Assembly: GCA_947396885.1 (NCBI GenBank)
Contig: OX377206.1
Coordinates: 83,821,960-83,885,959 of the forward strand
Reading direction: 5' to 3'
Source of the DNA: Heligmosomoides polygyrus polygyrus
Taxonomy: Eukaryota; Nematoda; Chromadorea; Rhabditida; Heligmosomidae
DNA length: 64,000 nucleotides
Below the pieces are notes generated by a model. The model was not told where the DNA came from, made no database searches, and worked only from the letters and a program-made list of their open reading frames with translations. Every line of letters starts with the position of its first letter. Position 1 is the stretch's first letter. Shown here one piece after another: positions 29,501 to 40,979 of the stretch. The position numbers and the translations under genes were made by a program.

Positions 29501-30314
29501 ATTACGAGCAATAGGTAACCTGGGAGCCTGCAGTGATGTCTGCGTGACATTTTCGGATTCATCAAGCAAGCAGTTGAGCTCCCTGAAATTCTTATAAGTT
29601 AGGAAGAGTGATCTTGACTGCGTCCTTGCAAGAGAGATCTGCAACAGAGTCTAGGTTTCCCTTTTCTATTTCTAGACAGCGGGAACTTGAAGAATGGTTC
29701 AACTACAGCGGTGTTGTAATCAGAATTTTGAAGCTTTCGTGGATACGTAACGAGTCTAATCTAGATTCTCACAACCACATAATCTGTAATTAATGTATTT
29801 AAAGCCTAGCCTTTCCTTCATCCTTCTTCCATGTTGCGCTCGTTCCACTATATTTCAAACCAACTGCGCCTTGTTGCTCTTTGTTTGATGATAAAGGCTG
29901 TCTCCAGTGACACTCAGATTTTCGAGTTTTTACGTGACCTCTTCTCGCGTTCTTTCATTCATTCTCGATATCTGAAAGCTCGTTAGGCGGAACCGCTCTG
30001 TAATTACGCTCACTCTTGGCATCTCTTAACCTCAGACAATGGTCAGGCTGCGTCAACAAAACCCTCACAGTCGGGCGACTGAGGTGTGAACGGAAGGATA
30101 TGAATAATAACGGAAATCTGTCCAGCTGGAACAGCCTTGTTCCCTCGACGTAGAAAGTGAGAAACTTCTTCACATTCACGCTTTCTTATTGGCAAGTCAG
30201 AAAGCACGATTTTTGTTGGAGCAAAATCCTTTTGAGGAAAAACCATAGGATGAAAATAAAGAGATCTTAAAGCGGAATGGAAATTACGTTACTTAGCTTA
30301 TTCAAATACTACGA
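29501..30314. other. Intergenic sequence, nothing recognised
   Basis: Short open frames only, with no family resemblance. Confidence 0.4.
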
Positions 30315-30617
30315 GGGCGCGCGTAGCGTTACCGTAAGGGGCGCCAGCTATCGTACATACCAGCAATCGATTCAACATTCGGGTTGTTCTCAGGTGAACA
30401 AAGCGTTTGAGCGGGAAGGTGTCGGGGAATTGGTACTAGACTTCTTAGAGGACGATAAAACACTGAATTGTCTATGGACTTGCCACAGCAAGTCATTGTA
30501 TGGGCCAAATACGAATTTAGATTGCCGCCACGACACCAAGTACAGTCAGCATTCGAAGAACATCCCACTAGGGGAATGATTAACGTCGTACTTTATCCTT
30601 ATCCTTTTATCCTTTGC
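30315..30617 (+). mobile_element. SINE S1 copy, diverged
   Basis: Head GGCGCGCGTAGCG, central GTTCTCAGG, late block CACAGCAAGTCATTGTATGG and a tail with four TTATCC-like units. It is among the more diverged long copies. Confidence 0.75.
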
Positions 30618-31437
30618 TTTTAATATTCACGACTAAATTCTTCACGCATGCACGACGCTCCTGAAGAGTAACGTTCTCTCTATAGTTACTTCCCTCAAAT
30701 AAGCGAACTGAACACGAAGTTTTCCTCCTTGTCTCTTTATTTTCTGTTGGAGGTACCAGTTCCTACCTGTTTCACTAGATTTTTTCTTCCTCCTTGCGTA
30801 CATATTTGCTTCTTCGACGTCAGTGTATCTAACCTCGATTATTGCCTTCTGTTGGCGCACCTTGGCAGCGTAAATAAATAGAAAATAAATTTGACCTAAA
30901 TCAACACGCAGTGCTGACCCGAAAGATTAGTATATTAATATATTATAATGTTATATACAATATTTTGATTTTCAAACAATTTTGGTATCAATTATTCCAT
31001 CCCGGATGGAGGAAAACATTGTTGATCTGGACCAGACAATAACCTTGGATCGGGACACAGACGACAGCCGGCGCCTCCTCCGACTGCGCTACCACACGAC
31101 CAATTACGATATGCTATAAGATGATAAATGGTTTTTATCGTTAGCGTTTCAAAAAATTCTATAATTTTCTCTTCTAATTTAGGAGCTGGATGGCGGAAAT
31201 CAGTTTTCCAGAGCGAAAAATAGTGAAACGTCTTTGTCTTTCATTTATCAAGTTGGTTCCGAAATTTTGAAAATATATACAATTCACATCTAAGCACTTA
31301 GCTACTAAGCTCTTCAGAGAAATGTAGAAAACTTTCGTGGTATATCAAGTATACAGCTTGCAGCTTAACTTTATTTTAAGGCTATCACGCTCTATTTCTG
31401 TTCACAATGATTATTAGCTACATATCTTGTACTTGTC
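30618..31437. other. Intergenic sequence with one SINE fragment
   Basis: 31043-31100 holds the head of a minus-strand SINE S1 (GACGACAGCCGGCGCCTCC then GACTGCGCTACC). A minus frame at 30860-30642 starts with a protein-like basic block (ANMYARRKKKSSETG) ending at a possible donor, but I cannot identify it. Confidence 0.45.
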
Positions 31438-31749
31438 GTTGTTTTTTATAGAGAGTGTTTTCACAGAATTGCCTAAACAAATGCCAGCAAATGTTTAGAT
31501 ATACAAGTAGATGCCTCCGTGAATTGTGAAGAAGCTGAAGAAAACTTCTGTTTATTAATTCATTTGCTTATTCATTTATTTGTATTGAACATGGAGAGTC
31601 ATTCAAAAGGCAGCAAATACAAAACAGATAAGAATCGTTGTGAGCAGAAAGAGAAGCCCTAAATAAAAGTTAAATTACAAGCTTCTTAACTGGGATATTG
31701 CTTAAGTTTTCTTCATTGCGCTAAAGAGTTTGGCAAAATGAGCTTTGTT
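31438..31749. repeat. Dispersed repeat, first of a direct pair
   Basis: Matches 33787-34103 in the same orientation at roughly 85 percent. Shared blocks include GCCTAAACAAATGCC, GAAGAAGCTGAAGAAAAC, TTATTTGTATTG and AAGAGTTTGG. It is not coding. The TTTATTTGTATTG core recalls the 3' end of a LINE. Confidence 0.8.
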
Positions 31750-33130
31750 GATGTTTTTGAATGGTCCTTCATACCCAGTACAAATAAATAAACAAACAAA
31801 TAAATAAAAGTTTTTCTACAGCTTCTTCACAATTCACGAAGGGACGAGGAGTTGCTTACTTATTTCTTATCTTATCTTCATCTTTTCTTCATCTCCCTCT
31901 TCCATTTTCATTCTCCTACCATAATCTTCTTCGCATCTCTGCAGATTTTAAAGAAATCTTAAAATGTGCTCCTTCAGGGAGCATAACACAAAAATTCGTC
32001 TAAAGACAGTGGCGAGACGAACCTTTTTATATCTTTTTTTATTATGTGATATTATTTCAATTATTCATAATTAAACAAAAAATTACTCCTCTCTTTATTT
32101 CTTTGAATTTCCATCTTCTCTTATGTTTCATATTTTATATATTAGCCATTTTTTGACATTTTCAGGCGATTCTGCGGGAACACTCTCAGAATCGCTTTCT
32201 CAAGCATCTCGGAAGAAGAACTGTCGTCGGCGGCGGCGGAGCCGGAGTGCTCGCTGCCTCGCCGCGAACCATTTCATCGGCGGGTCTTCGCTCGCAGTAA
32301 TCTTCCACATCTCGTGAATAAGATGTTAATCTCAGCGCAATTATATATCTGCGTGCCTCGGCGACGGCAAGAGGCACCGCTCTTGCCAGTGGTCGGTCAA
32401 TTGGAAGCGCGGACCGTTCTCGATGCCCCGGCCACGGACCTTGCCGAGCACACACAGCCATTCTGACCCTCCAACAGCGGGTTTTCCCATAATGACGATA
32501 GCGAAGGAAAGCCGGTGCAACGAGAATATCAGGTTGCCCGCAAAGCGATGCAGGTTTTTATCGCTTTTGAGTGGAATTTATCGGCGGGAGATGCATTTTT
32601 TCGAGCAACCCGAAATGTCAAAGCAGATCTAATTCGGACAACTTGTCGGCGCTACCGCCTTCGTCGTAGCCGCGAAAGTTGGAGAGGTTTCTCGTCCGGG
32701 GTCCATTTTCAGTTCATGACGGTTGGATAGTGACAGAAAGTAACGGAGCGAAAGTGGTAGTGGTAGCACTGTGAAAACTACTGGTAGTTTTGAAAATGGA
32801 CCTTAAGAAAGAGTGCTGACAAGAGAGGCCCATGACTCTCAACGCGACCTATATGGTCTTGTAAAGCATCGGACGAGGATCACAAAACTGTGCTTCGTGT
32901 TTGCTACATGCCATTGGGTGGTCCAAAAATGGCAAAAAACGGTATCGCTTCAGCGCTGGTTGAAAAGGCAAAAGTGACACCTGGAATGGCCCTGTCGTGT
33001 TCTGAACTAAACTTACAACTGGTTTGGAGCTCAAATAATTAAAGTTAGATTATAGTAATACGATAATTTCCTACGCTTCCTAGACGAAGCTGCAGTGTGC
33101 ATGAGTAATTCATTCATAACGACGGCGGCA
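31750..33130. other. Intergenic sequence with a GC-rich island
   Basis: A strong nematode-type acceptor (TGACATTTTCAG) at about 32153-32164 opens a CpG-rich island extending to about 32720. A plus-strand exon from 32165 to about 32300 is possible in one open frame that starts AILREHSQNRFLKH. No donor or family supports it firmly. The island could equally be a promoter or conserved element. Confidence 0.35.
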
Positions 33131-33205
33131 GCGGTTGGGTGGCCGAGTGGGAGCGAAGCGGACTTGCGGGAGGTGCGTCGAGGGTTCGGTTCCGGGAGTA
33201 GTCCT
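33131..33205 (+). repeat. tRNA-Ser/Leu-like pseudo-tRNA or SINE head
   Basis: A-box TGGCCGAGTGG (33140-33150) and B-box-like GGTTCGGTTCC (33183-33193) are 43 bases apart, as in tRNA genes. The segment between does not give a convincing anticodon arm, and the ends do not pair as an acceptor stem. A tRNA-derived element or pseudogene is more likely than a working tRNA gene. Confidence 0.45.
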
Positions 33206-33370
33206 ACTACTTGCTTTATGGACCGCTCCTGTTTTTGCAACTGAAGAGTAGATTTTAGCTACGGTAGGTTATCGTATTATTGGCTAGTGGTGAATAAAGG
33301 TGACGAAGTCATGACTACCGATTTCGCCCAGACTTCGCCTATGGGAATTATTTAAGCTGCTGACCACGAT

Positions 33371-33618
33371 TTAATATCATATTCGTGATCAGCACCCCAC
33401 ATAACCATCTGTCACTCTTCTAAACTACCACATTGCTTGTACTACTTTACGTCGAAGGTCGAAGTCGAAGGTTGGAAAATAAGACCACATTGTAGAATAA
33501 AGCGATACTACTAACGTAGACAGCTTTACTCACCCATAACTACCGTAACCTGCAGTAATCGACCAAAGGTTTAAAAATTGAAATCATATCCGTGATCAGC
33601 ACCCCAAATAACCATCAT
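33371..33618. repeat. 40-bp direct duplication 208 bp apart
   Basis: A block containing ATCATATTCGTGATCAGCAC and CATAACCATC at 33371-33410 recurs with four changes at 33579-33618. The DNA between is unique. Confidence 0.7.
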
Positions 33619-33786
33619 GGGCGATGTTTGAGCGAAATTTTTTTCGACCTCTCCTCGACCTTTGGAGTCGTGAAAGGCAGCAGTGCTGATTATTCTGCGT
33701 TTACATACACCACTTTACTTACACATACCCATCGTAGCCTTTTGAAGTCTATCTCTTCACCGAAATTGGTTGCCAGATTAGTTAAC

Positions 33787-34103
33787 TGTTGTTTTTATAG
33801 AGATTGTGCTCACAGAATCGCCTAAACAAATGCCAACAAATGTTCAGCCATACAAGTAGATGCCTTTGTGAATTATGAAGAAGCTGAAGAAAACGTCTAT
33901 TTATTAATTAATTTACTTATTCATTTATTTGTATTGGACATGGAGAATCATTCAAAAAAAAAAACAACAAATACAAAACAGATAAGAATCGTTGTAGGCA
34001 GAAAGAGCGGCCCTGATTAGAAGTCAAGCTATAAGCTGCTTACTTGATATATCGCGAAAGTTTTCTTCATTGCCCTAAAGAGTTTGGTAAAATGTGCTTT
34101 GTG
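33787..34103. repeat. Dispersed repeat, second of a direct pair
   Basis: Partner of 31438-31749, same orientation, with an A-run insertion in the middle. Confidence 0.8.
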
Positions 34104-35136
34104 TATAATTTCAAATATTTTTATTTATCCTTGTACACGGTGAACATTCTCCTCCAATAAATTCAAGAAAATAGCCAAACTGTACATAGCTGGGCTGGGT
34201 TTTAGAAAACCGATACATTCTTATACATTCTACTATCTGATTGCTTCTTTTGCATTACCTATCTTCCCTATCAACAATATGCTTCACACATCAAATTTTG
34301 TGGCAAAACTTCAGTTTGTATTAAAGCATTGTGGCGAACTGATGCAGGTTTCTTCTTAATCATTAGTAACTGTATCTGTGCATGGACTCTTTTTCCTGTT
34401 CTTGTCTATATCCCCTTGCCTCTGATATCTTCTGCTCTTGATATACAAAGTGCTAACCCACTTCTTCGTTGGTGAATGAACACTACTGCATCAGATATCA
34501 GGGATTTCAGAGAAACGGCTTCAAACTCTTAACCACATAGTTTTTGTACCGATGAATTTAACGGTGTTTATTTGAAGTTGGCGCTCTATGGGCAGTAACG
34601 TTTTATTCATTAGAGCAGGGACATTACAGCAGATTTTCATTCTTTGTTCACCCTCATCTGCGCTATTTTGGCTAGCTGACGCATTCAAAGTCACAATTCG
34701 AAGTCTCAATGATATATTCACAGCTCCGAGAGTTTTGGAAAGTCGAAGATGGAGAATGAACACCTTTACGGAAAGTAGATTGCACTTGTTCATACGTTGC
34801 CGCTGCCAGTATATCAATTGTCTAATGAATTCATGACGAGTAATTAAATTTGAGGGCGCAGTTGTGTCAGGGCATTCTTTTCGGAGGTTGTTTTCATCTA
34901 TGAATTCTGCACGAAGTCAGCTAAATCTCCATATGCTAGGCAGACGAGGTGGATTCGGCGGAGGCATACACATAAACGGCAGAAAGTCAAGAATGAAAAA
35001 AGACTCTAGCACTTAGATATGGTTTTGGCTAAGTCATCTAGTTATTAGATTGTACGAAAAGTTTTACTAGTTTCCGAAAAACCATGACTCGACTCAGTAA
35101 GCACATTTTCACTTTATCTCCGTCGAAAAAAAACTA
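34104..35136. other. Intergenic sequence, nothing recognised
   Basis: Overlapping open frames on both strands at 34521-34836 (98 and 82 codons) oppose each other. Neither has a recognised motif. Confidence 0.4.
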
Positions 35137-36380
35137 CTGCAGCGTGTTCAAAATTAACGTGATGGACGCTTGACGCTATCCCAAGCGAATGTTACTTATC
35201 TGCGGCATGACGGCATCGCGCCATTTTTTGTGCGTATCTTTCTGTCCGTGTTATAATATTTAAGTTTTATTTTGTCCCAATTACGGTTTTTCTCAAGATA
35301 TCAAACCATCGCACTGCAATTCTGGAGCTTTATCGCCAAGGAAAGCGACAATGCGACATCGTTAACCTGCTCGGTCAACTGTCTCCACAGAAACTCGTCG
35401 ATTTAAGGAGCTGGCCATGAAGGTGACCGTTCAGAACAAGGAAGAAATCGCACTGTCAATACGCCGCAGGTCGGAAAATGATCGGAAGCGAAAATCCTAA
35501 ATTTGGGGGTCCTCTGAGAAAAATCGCTTGTGATATCTGTGTCAGTTGCACATCGAATAGTCAGAAACAAACATGGACTCGAGCCCTACAAGTCCCACAA
35601 AGTCCACCTCTTGATGGGCAAGAATAAGCGCGAACGGCCTCGTTGATGTCGCCAGCTCAAGCTGCGGGCTGCAGGTTGCGCGGTGGGAGCGAACAGGGTT
35701 CAGCTGCTCACCGCACCGTGGAGTAGGCTCACAACCTCCAACACGGCAGGATCTGGTCTGGAGAGGCTCCAGCCACCTCTGTCATCGCCGAACATCGTCA
35801 AAATCCGCAGGCGCTCATGGTTTGGGTGGAATCTACACCAACGGAATAAACACGTGGTTTTTGTGGACGAAGGAATAAAAATAAATCAAGATGTGTACCG
35901 ATGGGACATCTTCGAGTCGGTGGCACTTTTCTGTCCCAGCAGCACTTCAGCAATGCGCGGTGGACGTTTCAAGAAGACTCAATCCCTGAACACGGGGCGA
36001 AAAGCACGCAGGCATGGTGAAAGGCCATTTTTCAGCAATTTGCCATGTCTGCTGGATGGCCACCGCACTCCGCGGATCTGAATCCATCGAACAACAGCGC
36101 GTCGTCCATTTTGAAGGCCAGGGCCGCGTCAATCGTCACCACAACCTGAAGGCCCATAAGACATCTCTGCATTGCGAGTGGGAACGACTGTCCTCGACTG
36201 ACCTGCGTCCCAATGCCAAAAACTTCACCAAGCGTTTTGATTTCTGTGTTCGCGCCAAGAGGGCCACTTCGAATCCAGACTAATATAGTGTTGCCTAGTG
36301 TCTATGTCTTTGTAATCTATGCCAGTTGTTTCATAGTTATAACTAAAAAAACGTTCATCACGTTATTTTGGAACATCTCG
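35137..36380 (+). mobile_element. Mariner-type element C, near full length, inactive
   Basis: About 1.24 kb, bounded by TA on each side (35135-35136 and 36381-36382). The terminal repeats contain GTGTTCAAAATTAACGTGAT on the left and the near reverse complement at 36350-36380. Transposase landmarks follow in order on the plus strand across shifting frames: an N-terminal helix-turn-helix region from about 35300, a VVFVDEGIKINQDVYRWDI block near 35860, and an NFTKRFDFCVRAK C-terminal block near 36240. Multiple frameshifts and stops make it a fossil. The family is Tc1/mariner. Confidence 0.85.
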
Positions 36381-36382
36381 TA

Positions 36383-37584
36383 TATGCGTTTTTCCTACGC
36401 CGATGTGACTAATTCTATGAGAGGAAAATTTTTGAAAATTTTGAAAATCTTATGAAAATCTTGTTATGTCGCTTGAATTCAGCGAACACGAACTCAACAT
36501 CATGGTACATCTCAAGCCTTGTTTCCTTAAAAAACGCATCCGTATGTTCGATAGAAAAGCACCCGATTAGGGTTAGGTGTTCTGATTATGTACAATGCAT
36601 AACGGCGACCACGGATCAGTGGTTCGTTCCACTTTTATGTGAAGTCCTTTAAGATCGTTGAAACGAATGCTGCTCACACAATGTACACTCGATAAATGGC
36701 AATCTATAATACAAAGCAATCTGCCAGCAGATGAATATTCAGCATGGGTTACCAAATGACCTGGGCGCTCCTCCAGGTATCCAACTTTGTACCAGGAATA
36801 CTTAAGGAAAAAAGCGAACCCTGGTGAAGAAAGTATTCGATAGACCTCTTTAATTTTCGTAAATATAATAGGAAATCGTTCGGCGATTCTCTTTTCATCT
36901 CGGCTGTGGGAGTGTTCTTTCACAAACCCATTCGCAACATCCCACAATGACATCCAGGCGTTTTGCGTCGTGTAATACTTTTTTAGAGACGTTTGGGCCG
37001 ACTAGTTTCTGTTTACTAGTGCAGTACGCAGTCGTTTCAAATCCTCTGATTAGTAGCAGCATGCAGGTTTTTGAGAGCTTGTTGTTGTAGATCTTTTATT
37101 TTTATTTTTTCCTGATAAGGTTTGGATTGCTCAACTGTTTCGATTCTGGTTGTGTAAGGAACAACTACTCTGTAATGCTAAGGAATTTAAGCTAGTTAAT
37201 AGATAGAGCTTTAGTCAATTTATGGTTGATGCCTGTGGGCGGGCTATTCAATAATATAGGTTTGAAAATTTTGGAGAACCCTGTTATTCGAGTGAGAATA
37301 CATAGCTATCCCCTACTGAAACTAACGAAACGCTCTCAAGGTATACCAACTCAGTGTAAGTGAGAAAACTGTTGTGGAACAAGGCTACAGACGTCGAACG
37401 AAGGCTTCGGAAAACGTGTCACAAGGGTCGAGCATCGAGCGTCCAGATTCAGAAGACGTGCCCTGGAGAACAAGTGATTTTCGTAAAACGTATCGTTGAG
37501 CTTATGTAGATCCCATATGGCAATGAAGGGTCAGTAAAAGGTTTTAGTTTTACTCAGCGTTTAGTTGTACCACAGGTTTGATTC
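36383..37584. other. Intergenic sequence with an unassigned open frame
   Basis: A minus frame at 36953-36573 spans 126 codons and is protein-like in its first 75 residues (FFLKYSWYKVGYLEERPGHL). It may be a transposase relic or an unknown gene; I cannot assign it. Confidence 0.35.
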
Positions 37585-37615
<31 letters not shown>

Positions 37616-37658
37616 CTTCTTCTTCTTCTTCTTCTTCTTCTTCTTCTTCTTCTTCTTC
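37585..37658 (+). repeat. TTC trinucleotide microsatellite
   Basis: About 25 perfect TTC units. It produces an artefactual poly-Leu frame. It ends in CAG and is followed by the hairpin at 37668. Confidence 0.98.
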
Positions 37659-37667
37659 AGCGTTTGT

Positions 37668-37683
37668 CCCGCTTCATAGCGGG
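37668..37683. other. Perfect short hairpin after the TTC run
   Basis: CCCGCT-TCAT-AGCGGG, six base pairs and a four-base loop, nine bases after the TTC tract. The pairing of the two suggests they belong to one repeat. Confidence 0.6.
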
Positions 37684-38307
37684 GTCCGCTTTTCTCGTGC
37701 CATATCACCATCTTTCCCAATCCCGTGCTAGATCAGGGTGGACACCAGCTACTTTAAAGTCCTTGTGCAACGTATGAGCACAGGTTCGATTCATTGAGTA
37801 CCGTGATAGCAGGCATTTTGCATTCCTTGCTTGGTGACACATTAGCAATGGAGCTCATTTCTGAAGCAAAGCTCCTCCAGCGACACCACCAGACTCGTCA
37901 TGTGAAAACTGGAATGGCGAGAAAGGAAAGTGAAGATTGGCGGCCGGCAACTGCACCACCTGCGCACTTCGCTAAGCGCACCGTGCTTATAGCGCCTAGC
38001 ATTAGCCAAGCGGAGGGAATGCTGGTCGACGTCGATCATGCGAAAGCACTCTGGATGTCAGATGCATCTCGTAGGGACGATGTTTATAACAGGCAGACGA
38101 GTTTCTGCTGTCTCATTCACACTGAATGATTCCATCACATCCGAGGCTTTCAGATACATCTATACCAACCATCTTCACGTCAAATTGGACACCTTTCAAA
38201 CGAAATTGGACACTCTTATAAGTCAGCTTTTAGGGTTTTGAAATTGAAGCAGACTCATTGAAATCAAAATGACCTTCATTCAGGATTAAATTCAGACTCA
38301 ACAATAT
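37684..38307. other. Intergenic sequence, unassigned open frame
   Basis: A plus frame at 37794-38129 (111 codons) has no recognised motif and follows directly on the microsatellite-associated repeat. Confidence 0.35.
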
Positions 38308-38810
38308 GGTTAGAATACTCTTTTGTTCAAGGAAAATTTGATTCAACTTTTTTTGAATTTCTAAAAATTCACCTGCCCAATAAGTGTAATAATTTTATAT
38401 TTTTTTATTTTTGAATAAAATATAAGTCAAAATTTGCCCTAAAGCAAGCAAAAAGTAGGCATATAGCACATTAAAAAATAAAATCGCACCTTGCACTTAA
38501 AAAGTTTGCCGCAATTTTTATTTGACTGATAATGTCAATATATAGTAGTTGTCACGAGCCATCAAAATCAGAAATTCTGCTATCAATTGCATAAAAATCG
38601 TAATGTCTTAGAAGAGTGCATGGCACAATCCCTTTTTTGGTACTAAAAGATGGTCCCCTTCCCGATTTTCGAAACAAATTTTAGTTCATTATTTTTCTCA
38701 AAAACAAAATTTTTATAAAATTTCAAACACGTGCACTTTTGGGTAGATGAATTAAAACTTTAAAGAAAGTTATACTAAAATCTTTCTTGAACAAAGAAGT
38801 TATTCTAACC
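38308..38810. mobile_element. AT-rich element with 60-bp terminal inverted repeats
   Basis: The left end GGTTAGAATACTCTTTTGTT and the reverse complement of the right end (GGTTAGAATAACTTCTTTGTT region) match over about 60 bases. The interior is AT-rich and non-coding. No clear target duplication was found, so the superfamily is open. Confidence 0.7.
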
Positions 38811-39999
38811 TTTTTGGAGGGTTTCTATTTTAGTGTAGTTTAATGATGATTTCCGGCGATGGATAGGACAAAGTAAGCAGCTTGGGGTGCTATGTGCTCA
38901 GATGTTCGACTCCATTTTTCATCCTACGTCCTCGGGAATCTGGGCCTTACACGATGAAGGCGCGATATGCTCGATGTAACGCGATTTACACAACTGAGAG
39001 AAGGCACCAGGAGCTACCAAATTTCTCGATGTTTGAGACTCACAAACGCTGCCGTTTCTGTTAAGTCGGTGACATTTTTTGAACCATAGAGAAATAACCG
39101 ACTCTATTCTGTTTCATGTCAGAAGTATATTAGGACGATCACTAAAGCTTCAGTTGAACTTCTTCAGAGCCCTGATCGAACGAGCTATTCTGGCACGCGA
39201 TAAGAGGGAATGGCGTAACTGCCGGCACCCGACCGATGAACTCGATAAACGGGACGACAGCGCCTTCCATGACTCTGTTGCCAGACGGGAATATACATCA
39301 AGCCTAGAGTATTTTGCAGAAGCTGTTTAATATTTTTCTCCCTAATTTTTATCCAGCATACAATGAAATTTACTAAACAATGTATTTTACCATCCCTAAC
39401 CAACTACAGTCTCCCATCTAATGGGCAGGTAAGCAACTCCGTATAAGAAAAAGGACATCTTTACTATAGAGAAAGCGTAAAACAACTTCCCTAGAAAGCT
39501 GCTCCTTAGAATAGGAGCTTTGTATATTCACGTGTACCGAAGGCATCAATCAGAAATAAATATCTCGGACTACCACCCCTAGATTCTCGCTGCAGGGTTT
39601 TTGACATCTGTCTTGTACACAAGCTGTCGTACTTTACCACCGTTTGTGGGCCTTGTAGATTCTTTAAGATGAAGACTTTGCACACAAGAGGTGGCTCCGC
39701 TAAGCTACAGCTACCTCGGCCAAGAACCAATTTACGAGCAATGTCTTTCACTTAAAGGGCAGGTAGTATACCTGAAATTCTCCAAGCACCTTCAGTTTCC
39801 CCTAACACCGAGACAATTCAGAAGCCGAGTTGAAAGTTTGTTGCTCAGATCTGAATTTGGTTGAATAGTATGATTGTTTGTTAGTACATATTGTCGCACT
39901 GATTGTATGTATTCGTCCCTGTGCTCTTCTTTTGTGATTGTTTCTATGTTTGTTTTCTAACGTATTGCCTTATGCAATCGTAATAAACCAATAGCAATA
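38811..39999. other. Intergenic sequence, nothing recognised
   Basis: Open frames at 38882-39064 and 39079-39330 (plus) lack motifs. A run of about five CAATAA units lies at 39990-40018. Confidence 0.4.
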
Positions 40000-40570
40000 A
40001 CAATAACAATAACAATAACTCCCTTCTCCCAGAACTGGGAAGAGTGGGAGTCAAGGAACTCGCCAATAACCTTTTCAACACCCTGCCTTGAGGGAGAAAT
40101 AACTGGTATTCAAAGCGAGCAATGTTAGGAGAATTGGGTGGGTTCGGAAACGCGTTTCTGGCCAGTTCTTCCAATATTTCACGGATGATTTCCGCTAAAT
40201 GGGTTCAACACTATCGTGGAATTACCGGACAGAAGCGCGTCTTGGCTGTTCTTCTCGAACAGCGTCAGCCCGTTTCTGAAGCTGAATGTTACAGGTGACG
40301 GTTTGTCCTTGTCAAAGTAGTTCGAGATGCAATATTCTTCGCGAACCCCAGAAGCCGCGAAGGAAAGACTCCTTAGGGCGAAGTCCCCATTTAGCTTGTG
40401 CCGACGGGCTTTCTCCTCGAGGGAGCTACGGCGATACGAGCCGTGTTAGTATCGTGAGGACACAGATCCTATCCACAGTAGTCAGGACTTCCAGAAACTC
40501 TTTTCGGTGTGGATGGAAAACAAGAAAGCGACAATTGGGTACTTTGGAAAACTGCAGGATATCCGATGAG
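40000..40570 (-). pseudogene. Mariner transposase relic D
   Basis: Across minus-strand frames one sees a GFWGSRRILHLELL block near 40350, an LQKRADAVREEQPRRASVR block near 40260 and a C-terminal region near 40060. The order and spacing fit a mariner transposase. Many stops are present and the termini are not recognisable. Confidence 0.65.
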
Positions 40571-40967
40571 ACGTGAGAGACCCATCAAGTCAGCAGATTT
40601 ATGTAGCAGTGTGTTTGGAGTTGACTGAGGCCTGTTGAAGGTGCACAGCAGAATTTCGCCTCAAAACTGCAGGTGCTGGCCCCCGATCAGGGGGGCGTGC
40701 GGAAATTTTTCTGGAAAAAGCGGAAGACGAAAGACGGAACGGAAACGCTCAAAAATGGCCGGCAACCGGAATACGGAAGGCGGAAACGGAACTGACGCAT
40801 GTTCGCCATTTTTTCTAAGTGCATCTGAAACGGCGTCAGAAGCGAGTTCTATTGCACTTTTTCTTGCACAGAACTCTGCGAGCAGCAGAGTTTTCCACAG
40901 TTTAATGCTCGTTATGATAACCTTTCAGCTATGGCTAGAGCAATAAACGAAAACAAATTTAGGGTCT

Positions 40968-40979
40968 TATCTCACTATT
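40968..40979 (+). repeat. Left 12-bp target-site duplication of the RTE
   Basis: TATCTCACTATT, repeated exactly at 44135-44146. Confidence 0.9.

Noticed and set aside
33131..33205. Functional tRNA-Ser gene
   Set aside because: Box spacing is right, but the anticodon arm and acceptor stem do not form.
36573..36953. 126-codon minus frame as a MULE transposase
   Set aside because: A faint resemblance only; catalytic motifs were not found, so it is left unassigned.
37565..37777. Poly-Leu protein
   Set aside because: Translation of the TTC microsatellite.
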